Shown here: in pieces, positions 44,211 through 53,386 of the stretch | Numbering within the stretch: the stretch's first letter is position 1 | How the letters are laid out: each line of letters begins with the position of its first letter | Assembly (NCBI RefSeq): GCF_002163675.1 | Contig: NZ_CP019334.1 | Span: 258,001 to 322,000, forward strand | Source: Polaribacter sp. SA4-12 | GTDB taxonomy: Bacteria; Bacteroidota; Bacteroidia; Flavobacteriales; Flavobacteriaceae | Direction: 5' to 3' | DNA length: 64,000 nt | Notes under the pieces: generated by a model | Database searches by the model: none | What the model saw: only the letters and a program-made list of their open reading frames with translations | Told to the model about the DNA's origin: nothing | Translations under genes and position numbers: made by a program

Positions 44211-45398
44211 ATGAAGAAACAATTACTAGTTATTTTATCTCTTTTATTTTTTATTTCTTGTAGTTCAGTAAAAAACACTCAAGAAGCTATTAGTAACGGA
44301 AATTATGATAGAGCGATTGATATTGCTCTTGAAAACTTAAAAAGGAATAAAACCAAAAAAGGAAATCAGCCTTATGTTTTAATGTTAGAGGAAGCTTTCT
44401 CTAAAGCAACTTTAAAAGATTTAGACAGAATTTCTTATTTAAAAAAGGATCAAAATCCTGAGAACCTAGAAACCATTTTTGTTTTATATCAAAATTTAAA
44501 AAATAGGCAAGAAAGGATAAAACCATTGTTACCATTATCAATTTTAAATAAAGGTAAGGATGTTCGTTTTGAATTTGATAATTATAATGATGAAATTATA
44601 GCTGCTAAAAATCAATTGTCAGATTATTTATATAGAAAAGCAAAAACGCTTTTTAATGCTAATAATAAATTAGATTATAGAAATGCTTATGAAGATTTAG
44701 AGTATATCGAAAAGATAAATTCTAACTTTAAAGATGTTCGTAATTTAATGAATGTTGCACATGAAAGAGGATTAGACTTTGTAATTGTTTCTATGAAAAA
44801 TCAAACACAAAAAGTGATTCCAAAAAGGTTAGAACAAGATTTATTAAATTTTGACACGTATGGATTAAATGATTTTTGGACAGTTTATCATGGCGCAAAA
44901 GACCCAAGTATTAGATATGATTTTGGTTTAGAATTAAACTTAAGAAAAATTCAAGTCTCTCCAGAACAGGTTAGAGAAAAGGAAATTATCAAAGAAAAAG
45001 AGGTTAAGGATGGTTTTAAGTATCTTTTAGATAAAAACAATAATTACGTTTTAGATAAAGATGGTAATAAAATTAAAGTAGATAAGCTTGTTAAAGTACG
45101 TTGTGAATTATATCAATTTACACAATTTAAATCAGCAAAAGTAACAGGGCAAGTAAAGTATGTCGATTTAAATAGAAGGCAAACAATAGAAACGTATCCT
45201 ATTGCAAGTGAGTTTTCTTTTCAGCATATGTATGCAAATCACAGAGGAGATAAAAGAGCTTTAGAATCTTCCTATTTAGATTTAATTAGATTGCGAGTAG
45301 TTCCTTTTCCAACAAACGAACAAATGATTTACGATGCAGGTCAAGATTTAAAAGGACGACTAAAATCAATTATAACTCAAAATAATTTTAGAAATTAA
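44211..45398 (+). CDS. Hypothetical lipoprotein with TPR-like N-terminus
   Basis: 395 aa with a lipoprotein signal ending LFFISC (C17). Residues 20-190 are helical with repeat-like spacing (AISNGNYDRAIDIALENLKR; AKTLFNANNKLDYRNAYEDL), suggesting tetratricopeptide-type packing. The C-terminal half is beta-rich (CELYQFTQFKSAKVTGQVKY; YPIASEFSFQHMYANHRGDK). I recognise it only as a conserved Bacteroidota surface or periplasmic lipoprotein of unknown function. Confidence 0.7.
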   Translation: MKKQLLVILSLLFFISCSSVKNTQEAISNGNYDRAIDIALENLKRNKTKKGNQPYVLMLEEAFSKATLKDLDRISYLKKDQNPENLETIFVLYQNLKNRQERIKPLLPLSILNKGKDVRFEFDNYNDEIIAAKNQLSDYLYRKAKTLFNANNKLDYRNAYEDLEYIEKINSNFKDVRNLMNVAHERGLDFVIVSMKNQTQKVIPKRLEQDLLNFDTYGLNDFWTVYHGAKDPSIRYDFGLELNLRKIQVSPEQVREKEIIKEKEVKDGFKYLLDKNNNYVLDKDGNKIKVDKLVKVRCELYQFTQFKSAKVTGQVKYVDLNRRQTIETYPIASEFSFQHMYANHRGDKRALESSYLDLIRLRVVPFPTNEQMIYDAGQDLKGRLKSIITQNNFRN

Positions 45399-45401
45399 AA
45401 T

Positions 45402-45437
45402 AAAAAATCCCAATAAGAAATTATTGGGATTTTTTTA
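45402..45437. terminator. Bidirectional terminator overlapping a coding end
   Basis: A 15-bp perfect stem (45402-45416 with 45421-45435, core TCCCAATAA) and a 4-nt GAAA loop. The right arm doubles as the last codons and stop of the convergent hydroxylase gene (from 45421). Confidence 0.85.
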
Positions 45438-46017
45438 TGAGATCTCTTAACCAATCATTTGGAGTCATATCAATTGTTAAATTAATGCGTTCTTCATTTC
45501 CGTTATTAATTACTTCATGAGGATCTGTTAGTTTTAAATACCAACATTCACCAGGTTTCATATGAACAGGACTTTTATTCAAGTTAAAAACCATTTTATC
45601 ATTATTTAAAATAGGAATTGTTAAACGTATTACTGATTTTTCTACCTCTAAACCTAAAGTTGGGTCTGTGTGTTCTTTTACAATAGAATTAGGCGCAAGT
45701 CTTAATAATCTAACTAAAGTTACGTTTGTATTTTTTTGAAAAATTTCTATAATACTTTTTAAATAGGGCGATTTATTAAGAGCAGTAGTATTTAACCAAT
45801 CTGTCCAAGAACCATCTGCATAATCATTTGCAGGAGGGGGAAAAGGCAAAGAAGTATCTACCAAATGAGCAGGAGCTCTTAATTGAATTACTTTATAATA
45901 CTCAAATTGTTCTAAAGCTAAAGCCTTTGTTTCTGATAACATTTTATGAACATCAAAATGAAAAGGCAATTGTATTCTATCTTTTATAGCTATTGCTATT
46001 TCTTTGCTTTCGAACAT
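45421..46017 (-). CDS. Aspartyl/asparaginyl beta-hydroxylase domain protein
   Basis: 198 aa, a 2-oxoglutarate/Fe(II)-type double-stranded beta-helix. The iron ligands fit H116-x-D118 (KEHTDPTLG) and H167 (LTDPHEVIN); RLTIPI and RINLTIDM are the paired core strands, and R177 is the likely 2-oxoglutarate-binding Arg. The substrate is unknown; bacterial members modify proteins, peptides or lipids. Its last four residues (KKSQ) and stop are encoded by one arm of the shared terminator. Confidence 0.88.
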   Translation of the reverse strand: MFESKEIAIAIKDRIQLPFHFDVHKMLSETKALALEQFEYYKVIQLRAPAHLVDTSLPFPPPANDYADGSWTDWLNTTALNKSPYLKSIIEIFQKNTNVTLVRLLRLAPNSIVKEHTDPTLGLEVEKSVIRLTIPILNNDKMVFNLNKSPVHMKPGECWYLKLTDPHEVINNGNEERINLTIDMTPNDWLRDLIKKSQ

Positions 46018-46152
46018 AATTATTTTATTAATGAAATTGAAAATAATATTTGTTCGAATTTATTAAATTAAGTGCAATTAATAATGAGTGAAAATACCTG
46101 TTTTTAATTGTACATTTCCTTTATTAAAGGAAGTATTTATTCATTTTTACCC

Positions 46153-46746
46153 CTATTTATTATTTTCTTTTAAAATCATATCAATCGTTATTGCGCTAGA
46201 TAGAATTGCCATTTTATTTGAGACATTGGTATAACCAGGAATTAAATCTACATTATATTTGTCTGCTGAGGTAAAGATCTCTTTCATAGCTCCATTCCAT
46301 TTTTTATTGATGGTTCCAATTTGTTTTTTGGAAGCATCATTTATTTTAAAATTCCAAGCTTTCCAATCACCAGTAATTACAGCTACAAGTTGCTTAGATT
46401 TATTATATATTTTAAAAGTTGGTTTAAACAATTTAAATTTTTGCTTTATGGAACCAATATTATTGCCTTTAGAATCATCAATAAGAATTGTAGACATAAA
46501 GAAAGTCCAACCTCTAGATATTGTTGTTTGTAAATTTCCTGATTTATCTTTTATTGCTAGTTGAAAAGGCAACATATTCTTGTTTAATAATAATCGAAGT
46601 GCTTTTTGCCCTAAGGAGAGTTTTTGGGTTACAGAACCTATCTCGTTTCCTTTATTATTAAATACTTTGTAAGCGTTTTCAAACTTAAAATAATTAACTT
46701 TTTCGTCAATAAAGTAACTGTTAGATTCAAAGAAATTTGAACTCAT
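46153..46746 (-). CDS. LURP-one/scramblase-like (tubby fold) protein
   Basis: 197 aa from ATG 46746 (MSSNFFESNSYFIDEK), chosen because the upstream ATG at 46851 would overlap the GH30 gene by 44 bp. The protein is a series of short strands with repeated units: YKVFNNKGNEIGSVTQKL, FQLAIKDKSGNLQTTISRG, TILIDDSKGNNIGSIKQKF, FKIYNKSKQLVAVITGDW and FKINDASKKQIGTINKKW. This matches the tubby-like barrel of LURP-one and phospholipid scramblases. No TM except a possibly hydrophobic C-terminal helix. Role unknown; membrane-lipid association is likely. Confidence 0.75.
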   Translation of the reverse strand: MSSNFFESNSYFIDEKVNYFKFENAYKVFNNKGNEIGSVTQKLSLGQKALRLLLNKNMLPFQLAIKDKSGNLQTTISRGWTFFMSTILIDDSKGNNIGSIKQKFKLFKPTFKIYNKSKQLVAVITGDWKAWNFKINDASKKQIGTINKKWNGAMKEIFTSADKYNVDLIPGYTNVSNKMAILSSAITIDMILKENNK

Positions 46747-46807
46747 CTTTTTAATAGTTTTAATTAGACTTGTATTGTTTAGTTTATTAAATTTTTGTAA
46801 TGCTTCC

Positions 46808-48415
46808 TTACCTGCTCTGTAAATGGATAGTTTGAACTGCTCTAGGTGCAATTTTTGTTGTAAAAGTCTTTGTTTCTAATGCTATTGATAATTCATAAGC
46901 TTCTTCGTTTTTGTTAAAAACAACAAGAGCTATTGAACCATCAGGGTTTTTTGCAGCTGTGTAAATAAGTCCCTTAGTTTCTTCAGATCTTAAACCAATT
47001 CTGTGTGCGTTTGGGCGAATAAACTTACTAAAATGGCTTAATAAATAATAAAGTGGTGTGTAAATTACTTCGTCAGTAACTGGGTTAATCAATACTGGTG
47101 CACTATTAAAGTTGTTGTAAGGGTTTGGTTGGCCTTTGTGGCTTAGAATACTACACCACTCAACATATCCTTGAGTTCCGTGATTTAAATCTGTAATAAT
47201 ATCATAAGCATACGTTTCGAAAGGTACAAAAGTACCTGCGTAATCTGTACTTTCTCTCCAATATTGACCAATTGGGTCTTTAGCATCAATATCTATACTC
47301 GATTCAGAATGAATCATTCCTTTATTTGGCCAATTTTTTTGTAACTCAGTTAATTCTTTAGCATACCAATTGTTTTCTTTAAGTTCAGAATTTGTATACC
47401 AATGAAAAGCAGTTCCCCAAGCGTATTTAGAAGCTTCAGGATCTTTGTAAGTAGCATTTACATAATTGTTCATCGTAGATTTATTGTGGTCATAAATCAG
47501 TACTCGTAATCCTGAATCTAAATCCTCGAGATTAAGATGACCATCTTTAACAAGTTGAGGACCAAGATAATTTTTTAAAAAATCGCGACCTTGCTCAGGC
47601 GTAAATCCATTACTGTCCCATTGTGCATTATGAGCGTGTAGAGGTTCATTTTGTGGTGTAAGTCCCCAAATATTAATGCCTTGTTCTGCATAAGCAGTTA
47701 TATATTTTGATAAATATTCAGCCCAAAGTCCATAATATTTAGGCATTAAGGTTCCGTTAGTCATTTTCGCAGTTTCTCCTTTTTTCATCCAATATGGAGG
47801 ACTCCAAGGTGAAGCGATAATTTTAAAATCTGCTCCAGGAATACTAGATGCTTCTAAAATCATTGGAATAAGGTCGTATTTTGGATCTATCAATTTAATA
47901 TCACGTACTTGCTCGTTTTCATCACCAGAAAAACCTTTTAAATCTTCATGTATGGTGAAAGTTGAAAGATCTTCATCACCTTCTTCAATATATGTGTAGT
48001 GCGTGTTAGAATAATCGCTACTGTTAATGTGAGTTCTTGTAAGAGTAAATCCTGCTCCTTCTGTTGGGCTAAAAAGTTTAGTTAAAACTTTTTTACGTGC
48101 ATCTACAGGAATTGTAGCTAAATTCCACGCTGAAGATTCTGTAAATGAAGCACCAAAACCGTAATATTTTTGAAACTCTTCATTTGGCAGTAATTGTAAA
48201 GTGACTTTCTTTATTTTTGTGGTAGTTGTTTTAGTTTCATCATTTGATATTAATTTAAGGTTGTCACCAGCTTGTGATGTTTGATAAACTTCAGATTTGT
48301 AATCTTGATATGCACTTTTAGGCGAACAGCTAAAAAATACAAAGGTTATAATTAGAAACTGTAATCCTATAATTTTTGATTTTTTAAACCTCTTTTTGAT
48401 ACCAAATACTTCCAT
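46808..48415 (-). CDS. GH30 family glycoside hydrolase, lipoprotein
   Basis: 535 aa from ATG 48415 (MEVFGIKKRFKKSKIIGLQF), with a lipoprotein signal ending FVFFSC (C30). An ATG 42 bp upstream is possible but makes the n-region unusually long. The (beta/alpha)8 domain has KYYGFGASFTESSAWNL, FTLTRTHINSSDYS, ASPWSPPYWMK, the acid/base E257 in LTPQNEPLHAHN and the nucleophile E371 in MIHSESS; a small beta domain ends the protein. GH30 includes beta-glucosylceramidases and beta-1,6-glucanases; the HSES pattern and Bacteroidota context favour beta-glucosidase or 1,6-glucanase activity on algal or microbial glucans. Confidence 0.88.
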   Translation of the reverse strand: MEVFGIKKRFKKSKIIGLQFLIITFVFFSCSPKSAYQDYKSEVYQTSQAGDNLKLISNDETKTTTTKIKKVTLQLLPNEEFQKYYGFGASFTESSAWNLATIPVDARKKVLTKLFSPTEGAGFTLTRTHINSSDYSNTHYTYIEEGDEDLSTFTIHEDLKGFSGDENEQVRDIKLIDPKYDLIPMILEASSIPGADFKIIASPWSPPYWMKKGETAKMTNGTLMPKYYGLWAEYLSKYITAYAEQGINIWGLTPQNEPLHAHNAQWDSNGFTPEQGRDFLKNYLGPQLVKDGHLNLEDLDSGLRVLIYDHNKSTMNNYVNATYKDPEASKYAWGTAFHWYTNSELKENNWYAKELTELQKNWPNKGMIHSESSIDIDAKDPIGQYWRESTDYAGTFVPFETYAYDIITDLNHGTQGYVEWCSILSHKGQPNPYNNFNSAPVLINPVTDEVIYTPLYYLLSHFSKFIRPNAHRIGLRSEETKGLIYTAAKNPDGSIALVVFNKNEEAYELSIALETKTFTTKIAPRAVQTIHLQSR

Positions 48416-48602
48416 TCTATATTTTTGTTTTTTTCTATTGTTGTACAACTTTAGCATATCTATAATATTTTAATAAGTTGTAAACTTAATTATAAAAATT
48501 AGTTTGTTTGAGTTTAAAAGTCAAAGTAGAAAACACTTACTCTTAGTCTTTATTTACACTCTTTAACAAGAGTGTAAGTTATCATACTAAAAGAAGCCAT
48601 TT

Positions 48603-48617
48603 AATGATAATAGTCAT
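48603..48617. repeat. AATGATAATAGTCAT motif, copy 1
   Basis: AATGATAATAGTCATAAAA; the same 15-bp motif recurs exactly at 49236-49250 and with one change at 53313-53327. Confidence 0.5.
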
Positions 48618-48661
48618 AAAAGAATATTGATGTATTTTCTTTTAGGATAAGATTATTGTGC

Positions 48662-49093
48662 TTAATTTTTTATTCTTCTTAGTTCATTAATAAGTTTGAT
48701 AAAAGTATCATCACAATTTGTTTTAAAAGTCTTTTTGTAATGTAGATCTTCATCGTCATTATATCTAATAGTAATTAAGTGAGATGAATTAGGTGAAGAA
48801 TTAGAATTAAACTTAAAAGATTTTAACGATTTAGAATCAATAGAAACTGTATTCACTTTGTCTTTTGCAAAATTCCTTTGATATTGAATTCTTAATATGT
48901 CGTTTTCAATTGAAATATCTTGAATATAATAATCAGATTTTAGATAAAATATAATGCATAAGATTATTAACGAAATCAAAATAAAAATTAAGATGAAACC
49001 CCAGTCATTTGATTTTTTTAAATTTAAAACCCCAATAAAAAGAAGAACTAAAATTGGATATAAAAATTTATCTTTTACGATGTATTTTGTCAT
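48662..49093 (-). CDS. Small hypothetical membrane protein
   Basis: 143 aa with two N-terminal TM segments (about residues 10-22 and 28-50) and a cytosolic beta-rich C-terminal part (YIQDISIENDILRIQYQR; SHLITIRYNDDEDLHYKKTF), resembling the PH-like domains that follow two helices in many small bacterial proteins. No family is recognised with confidence. Confidence 0.6.
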   Translation of the reverse strand: MTKYIVKDKFLYPILVLLFIGVLNLKKSNDWGFILIFILISLIILCIIFYLKSDYYIQDISIENDILRIQYQRNFAKDKVNTVSIDSKSLKSFKFNSNSSPNSSHLITIRYNDDEDLHYKKTFKTNCDDTFIKLINELRRIKN

Positions 49094-49235
49094 TTTTTAT
49101 TTTTCTAAAGCATTAATTATTCAGCAATTTAATACATCTATTTATTTTATAAATATAGCTAATATTAATTAGCCTTAAACGTTAATTAGAATGATTTTAA
49201 TAAGAAATAAAGTTCTTATTCTTAAGAAAAAATTC

Positions 49236-49250
49236 AATGATAATAGTCAT
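49236..49250. repeat. AATGATAATAGTCAT motif, copy 2
   Basis: Immediately precedes the terminator hairpin at 49254-49285, an arrangement also seen at 53313-53360. Confidence 0.5.
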
Positions 49251-49253
49251 AAA

Positions 49254-49285
49254 AAAAGAGCCTTTCTTGTTAGAAAGGCTCTTTT
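49254..49285 (-). terminator. Terminator of the DUF6503-like lipoprotein gene
   Basis: AAAAGAGCCTTTCT / AGAAAGGCTCTTTT, a perfect 14-bp stem, with A-runs outside. Confidence 0.85.
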
Positions 49286-49307
49286 AATATTAAAGTAAAA
49301 AAGGTTT

Positions 49308-50093
49308 TTACTTTTTAATATAATTTTTAGGAACAGAAAAGTCTTTTCTAAAACCTTCTACAAAATGAATATTGGTAATTTTTGCATTTCCAATTTTATC
49401 AGACAATCCTTTTTCTAGACTCCAACCATAATAACCCCAGTTTGTTGCAAACGGAATTCCATCAATCATTTTATAGTCTTCGTATTTAATTGCATGAGGA
49501 TCTTTCTCTGCAGCTTCTTTCGTTTTTCCAGCAGTAACAATATATGCAGCGTGTTCTAAAAGATGTGTTTTTTTATCACTATACACAATATACCAATCAT
49601 CTGGTGCATCACCAATATTTGCTCCGAAAGTTAATTTTGCGACATCAAAATCGTTCTTAGTTTCTTTTGTTTTAAAACTATAATTCCATTTTGTTCCTTG
49701 ATCACTTAACTTATAAGGAAATAAGAAAAAATATCCCCAAGTATATGCATGAAAACGAACTCCTTTATTGTCTTCTAAACTAGGAGAAACAAAGATGTTT
49801 TCTTTATTTACATAAATTTCATCACCATTTTTATAGGTGATTTTAGACAAGTCTGAAGTTGTAGAAATTGTAATTGTTGCATTAAAAATTTCATTTCCTC
49901 CAAATTCAATAGCTGCATCAAATTGTATGGCTTCTTTTGATAAAAAAGCCTCTTTTTTATGTGCTATTTCAATTTTTTGAGAAAATGTTTTCTCAACAGG
50001 TTTTTCTACAATTTGTTTGGTAGTTTCTGGTGCTTTTTTACAGCTAACTACAAGTAGTAAACTTGCAAATAATGTGATAATTATTTTTTTCAT
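49308..50093 (-). CDS. DUF6503-like lipoprotein
   Basis: 261 aa with a lipoprotein signal ending LLVVSC (C18). The remainder is beta-rich, with HAYTWGYFFLFPYKLSDQGT and GDAPDDWYIVYSDKKTHLLE, a pattern I associate with the Bacteroidota DUF6503 group of LolA-like or outer-membrane-lipoprotein-sorting-like folds. It is likely anchored at the outer membrane facing the periplasm. Function unknown. Monocistronic with its own terminator. Confidence 0.65.
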   Translation of the reverse strand: MKKIIITLFASLLLVVSCKKAPETTKQIVEKPVEKTFSQKIEIAHKKEAFLSKEAIQFDAAIEFGGNEIFNATITISTTSDLSKITYKNGDEIYVNKENIFVSPSLEDNKGVRFHAYTWGYFFLFPYKLSDQGTKWNYSFKTKETKNDFDVAKLTFGANIGDAPDDWYIVYSDKKTHLLEHAAYIVTAGKTKEAAEKDPHAIKYEDYKMIDGIPFATNWGYYGWSLEKGLSDKIGNAKITNIHFVEGFRKDFSVPKNYIKK

Positions 50094-50188
50094 GTTTTGG
50101 TTTAAATTTATACGAATTGGTTACAATAACTTATAATCGAATTAAAAATTGAAACCTTACATTCTTTTAAAGAAGAATGTAATATTTT

Positions 50189-51055
50189 TTATTCGTTAGC
50201 GCCATGGCTTTTTGCTGTTTCTATCCAAAGCTCAGAAATTCCTTTTGTGTCAGCTCCTAAACCTCTAGATAAATGCAATGCAACTCCCATAATTAAAACA
50301 GAAGCTTCATGAAGTTCTTGAAGTGTTTGTAAGCTTCCAAATTTTTCTTGTGCTTTTAATAGTAGTAAATCGTTGTGTTTTTGAGCAAATAAAATAGGAT
50401 TTTCAATAACATCCGTTATTTCAGGAATCATTAAGCTGTCTATCCATTCTTTACCGATTCTTTCCGTTAAAGCATCAGGTGTTTTGTCACCCATTTCTCT
50501 CCAAATTGCCAATGTTTTTGTATCGCCAGAGGCAGCTAAACCAGAATCTAATAATAACTCAAAAGCAATGTTGGCAATATTTTGCATCACCTTTAAATAT
50601 TCATCTTGCGCTTTCTCAAACGGATTTGCTCCTTGTCCTTTTAAATAATCGCCAACACTCAATTTTGGTAATTCTAAAACTTCTGCACAGTCTGTTAAAC
50701 AAGGAAATTGATTTCCTTCATAAATATAATGAGCTTCATCAAATTGTATTTGACGACCTAAAGGATATAATCTACACGCTAAAGGACGACCTAAATGAAC
50801 GCTGCAACCAACATTATCTACATATTGACTACATGCTTTTTGCCCTTTTTTATCTTCTTTTCCATTAAAAGTTAATCGAATTCCACCAAAATCACAATAC
50901 AAATCACGAAATTCTCTTGGGGTAATTTTTTTCTCTTTACTAAAACTTAACAATTCCCAAGGGTTTAGCATTACTGCTTTACCAAAACAGCAACTTCCAG
51001 AGCGAGAGCAGGTGAGTGGTAATATACTTTGAGTGCTGAGTTTTGTTGTTTGCAT
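50189..51055 (-). CDS. YkgJ family cysteine-cluster protein
   Basis: 288 aa. The N-terminal half has the Fe-S or zinc Cys pattern of the family: CSRSGSCCFGKAVMLNPWEL, then CSQYVDNVGCSVHLGRPLAC and RLYPLG, then FPCLTDCAEV. The C-terminal half is helical. YkgJ-type proteins bind a metal or Fe-S cluster; their reaction is not firmly known. The gene is alone, 95 bp from the lipoprotein gene. Confidence 0.88.
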   Translation of the reverse strand: MQTTKLSTQSILPLTCSRSGSCCFGKAVMLNPWELLSFSKEKKITPREFRDLYCDFGGIRLTFNGKEDKKGQKACSQYVDNVGCSVHLGRPLACRLYPLGRQIQFDEAHYIYEGNQFPCLTDCAEVLELPKLSVGDYLKGQGANPFEKAQDEYLKVMQNIANIAFELLLDSGLAASGDTKTLAIWREMGDKTPDALTERIGKEWIDSLMIPEITDVIENPILFAQKHNDLLLLKAQEKFGSLQTLQELHEASVLIMGVALHLSRGLGADTKGISELWIETAKSHGANE

Positions 51056-51178
51056 TATTTTGATCGTTTATTTTTTTTCTGGTTAATAATAAGAATTAAA
51101 TTAAGAAGGATTTAAATATCCAAATTATTCCTTCGGGTTAACAATGTTTTTAATAAAAGTTGAATCATTGCTAATAAT

Positions 51179-51198
51179 AGCGAAGTTAGTTTTTTTGA
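51179..51198. repeat. AAGTTAGTTTTTTTGA motif, copy 3
   Basis: AGCGAAGTTAGTTTTTTTGA. The identical 20-mer lies at 44041-44060, and a shorter match (from CTAAGTTAG) at 4786-4803. Confidence 0.45.
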
Positions 51199-51243
51199 TT
51201 CAAAAAATTAGTAAGAAAACAGTTGATAAGTAGTTTATTCATT

Positions 51244-52050
51244 CTACCAATATTTTTTGCATTTATCATACCCTGCTTCTTTTAAAATTTCAAATCCTAA
51301 ATCTATTGCTTTTTGAAAGTCATCACATCCTTTTTGCTTTTTGTTTAATCCATAATTGGCAATACCTCTTAAAAAATAAGCGTTTTTGTCTGTTGCATCT
51401 ATTGCAATTGCTTTATTACAATCAGAAACTATTCCTTTAAATCCGTGAGGGAATCTTGTTGCAGCTCTGTGTATAAATACTTTTGCATTTAAAGAATCTT
51501 TTTTTAATTAAGTATCAAAGTCTTTTTTGGCCAATTTATATTTTGTGAGTGCTAAATACATTCTTCCTCTTTGTAAAACAAAATCAATGTCATTTGTTTT
51601 TTTAAGGATGTTATTTAATTGGTTAATTTGCTCATTATGATTTGGTCTTACCCAAAATCCAGATGTAGATTTAATTCTACCATTACAGAGGTCGTCTAAA
51701 ACATCGAAAGCAACTGTATATCCTCTATGGTACATTTTGTAAATTCCACGATTAGGGCAAGACTTTCCTTTTTTGTCAAAGAAAACTATTGTGTCTCCTT
51801 TTATCTCATAGTTAGAAATAACATCAATAGAATTATTATCTCCTAAATCTGTTTCTGCAACACCATTTTCTTTAAAATGGATTTTTACAAGACCATGAGG
51901 GCTCATATGTTTCCAAAGACCAATGATAGTGCTATCACTTGGTTTTATAATTTTAAAAGTACTTTCTGAATCAGGTTTGCTAGTTACTTTTTTGCAATTA
52001 CTAAATGAAATTATTGTAAAGACAATCAATAAAAGTTTTAAAGTTTTCAT
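51244..52050 (-). pseudogene. TPR lipoprotein gene broken by an in-frame stop
   Basis: An intact frame of 269 codons from ATG 52050 to TAG at 51244-51246, interrupted only by TAA at codon 181 (51508-51510). Before the stop: a lipoprotein signal (IISFSNC, C19), a beta-rich domain about residues 35-130, and the start of a TPR pair ending KYKLAKKDFDT. After the stop the same frame continues sensibly as LKKDSLNAKVFIHRAA, then DCNKAIAIDATDKNAYFLRG and KGCDDFQKAIDLGFEILKEA to KCKKYW, which are further TPR units. A Ser codon TCA changed to TAA would explain it. The 180-aa part may still be made. Confidence 0.85.
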
Positions 52051-52055
52051 CTTAC

Positions 52056-52475
52056 TTATTTTTCTAATTTAATTTGTATCAATTTTAGAATGTACTTTAT
52101 CTCTTCTTCATTTTTAACATCAATTTCTATAATTCTGCCTTCCATATATTTTTTAGCCTCAGACAGTTTTGTTTTAATCGTTTCTGGTAATTCGCTTTCT
52201 AATATTTTGTTAGTTGCTTTGTCTCCAAATGTAAATGCAACTCTAAAATATTTGTAATAAGGAACCACAAATAGCACATTTCGTTTTTTGTGAAATAACT
52301 TTAAAAGCCATCCTGTTTTTTTATTATAGAATTTCCATTCAGGTTTTAAATGCCCATATTCACTTTCGATGAATTCTTTAATTTCTGTTAGAAACATATA
52401 AGATGCTTCCAAATCTACTGAAAGCATTTTTTCTGTAGGTTCTATTAGTTTGTCATTATAAATACTTCCCGCCAT
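52056..52475 (-). CDS. DUF3788 family protein
   Basis: A 139-aa soluble protein with the layout of the DUF3788/YdhG-like family: an N-terminal helix (LTEIKEFIESEYGHLKPEWK), then WKFYNKKTGWLLKLFHKKRN, VLFVVPYYKYFRVAFTFGDKA and a C-terminal helix. Function unknown. It lies 8 bp after the YoaP-type gene and 5 bp before the broken TPR gene, so all three share an operon. Confidence 0.75.
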   Translation of the reverse strand: MAGSIYNDKLIEPTEKMLSVDLEASYMFLTEIKEFIESEYGHLKPEWKFYNKKTGWLLKLFHKKRNVLFVVPYYKYFRVAFTFGDKATNKILESELPETIKTKLSEAKKYMEGRIIEIDVKNEEEIKYILKLIQIKLEK

Positions 52476-52483
52476 TTTTTATC

Positions 52484-53260
52484 TTATTTATTAAGTACTT
52501 TATTTAAAACTTTATCAAACCTAGAGTCCATACAAATGCTAATGTCTGTGGTTATAAATTGTCCATCTAAAAATAAACTAAAAATTGTTGCAGGACTTGG
52601 TGCATTTTGTGCTTCTTCTTTCGTTTTTAATTTGATAACTTTAAGCGATAAACTTCTTTTCTCTGCAGTTTCTTTAATAGAATTTAAAGCATGAAATTCA
52701 GCAAAAGGACATCTGTTAGAGTAGTAGACAACAATTCCTTTTTTATCTTGACAACTACCAGATTTTACAGATTCATTAAATGTAGGGTTTTTAGATTCTG
52801 AGTCAATTTTTAGCGTTAAAAGACTAAATCCGCTTATAGTTTTATCAACTTCTATAAAACCTTGTTTTAAAAACCATTTGGTATCACTCATAAAATGGAA
52901 CTTCTTTGTTCCTACAACAGTTACTAAGCCACTTTTTTGATGATTTTTAGCATCATCAATCGCAGATTGTAATAGTTTTTTTGCGTGACCTTGTTTTTTA
53001 TATTTTCCAGAAACCCAAAAACAGTTGATGTTTAAATAATTTGGAGCTGTGATAGGACCCCTTGATTCTTCTGCATTTCCATACTCTATAAATACTTTTG
53101 CTCTTTCATTAATTCGTCTAAAAACATAACCTTTCTCAAATTCGTTTTTAAGCCAGTCTTTTTTAGCATCATAACTTTCTTTATACTTCTTATCAGAGAT
53201 TGCACAACAAATGTGTTCTTTTGATATAGAATCTGAATTTAAAGTTATAAAATTACTCAT
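52484..53260 (-). CDS. GNAT acetyltransferase with YoaP-like C-terminal domain
   Basis: 258 aa from ATG 53260 (MSNFITLNSDSISKEHICCA), preferred over an ATG 54 bp upstream because the conserved family start and an A/G-rich leader are here. The GNAT core is at about residues 60-145 (LNINCFWVSGKYKKQGHAKK, the acetyl-CoA loop). The C-terminal part (about 170-240: VVYYSNRCPFAEFHALNSIK, NAPSPATIFSLFLDGQFITT) is the YoaP domain. The substrate is unknown. Confidence 0.82.
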   Translation of the reverse strand: MSNFITLNSDSISKEHICCAISDKKYKESYDAKKDWLKNEFEKGYVFRRINERAKVFIEYGNAEESRGPITAPNYLNINCFWVSGKYKKQGHAKKLLQSAIDDAKNHQKSGLVTVVGTKKFHFMSDTKWFLKQGFIEVDKTISGFSLLTLKIDSESKNPTFNESVKSGSCQDKKGIVVYYSNRCPFAEFHALNSIKETAEKRSLSLKVIKLKTKEEAQNAPSPATIFSLFLDGQFITTDISICMDSRFDKVLNKVLNK

Positions 53261-53312
53261 AATAAAAAGGTCTTTACAAGAGTGTAAAATATCATTTTTG
53301 GAGAGGGGAATC

Positions 53313-53327
53313 AATGATAATAATCAT
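53313..53327. repeat. AATGATAATA(G/A)TCAT motif, copy 3
   Basis: AATGATAATAATCAT followed by As and a CTTT-type hairpin, as at 49236-49285. Confidence 0.45.
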
Positions 53328-53332
53328 AAAAA

Positions 53333-53360
53333 AAGAGCCTTTCTTTATAGAAAAGCTCTT
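53333..53360 (-). terminator. Terminator of the fucosidase gene
   Basis: AAGAGCCTTTCT / AGAAAAGCTCTT stem with one mismatch and a T-run on the minus strand; its sequence is related to the terminator at 49254-49285. Confidence 0.75.
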
Positions 53361-53386
53361 GAGAATTAATTTATTTGAAATTTATA

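Noticed and set aside
46116..46132. TTCCTTTATTAAAGGAA as a terminator
   Set aside because: The 8-bp arms leave only a 1-nt loop and no T-run follows on either strand, so I did not call it.
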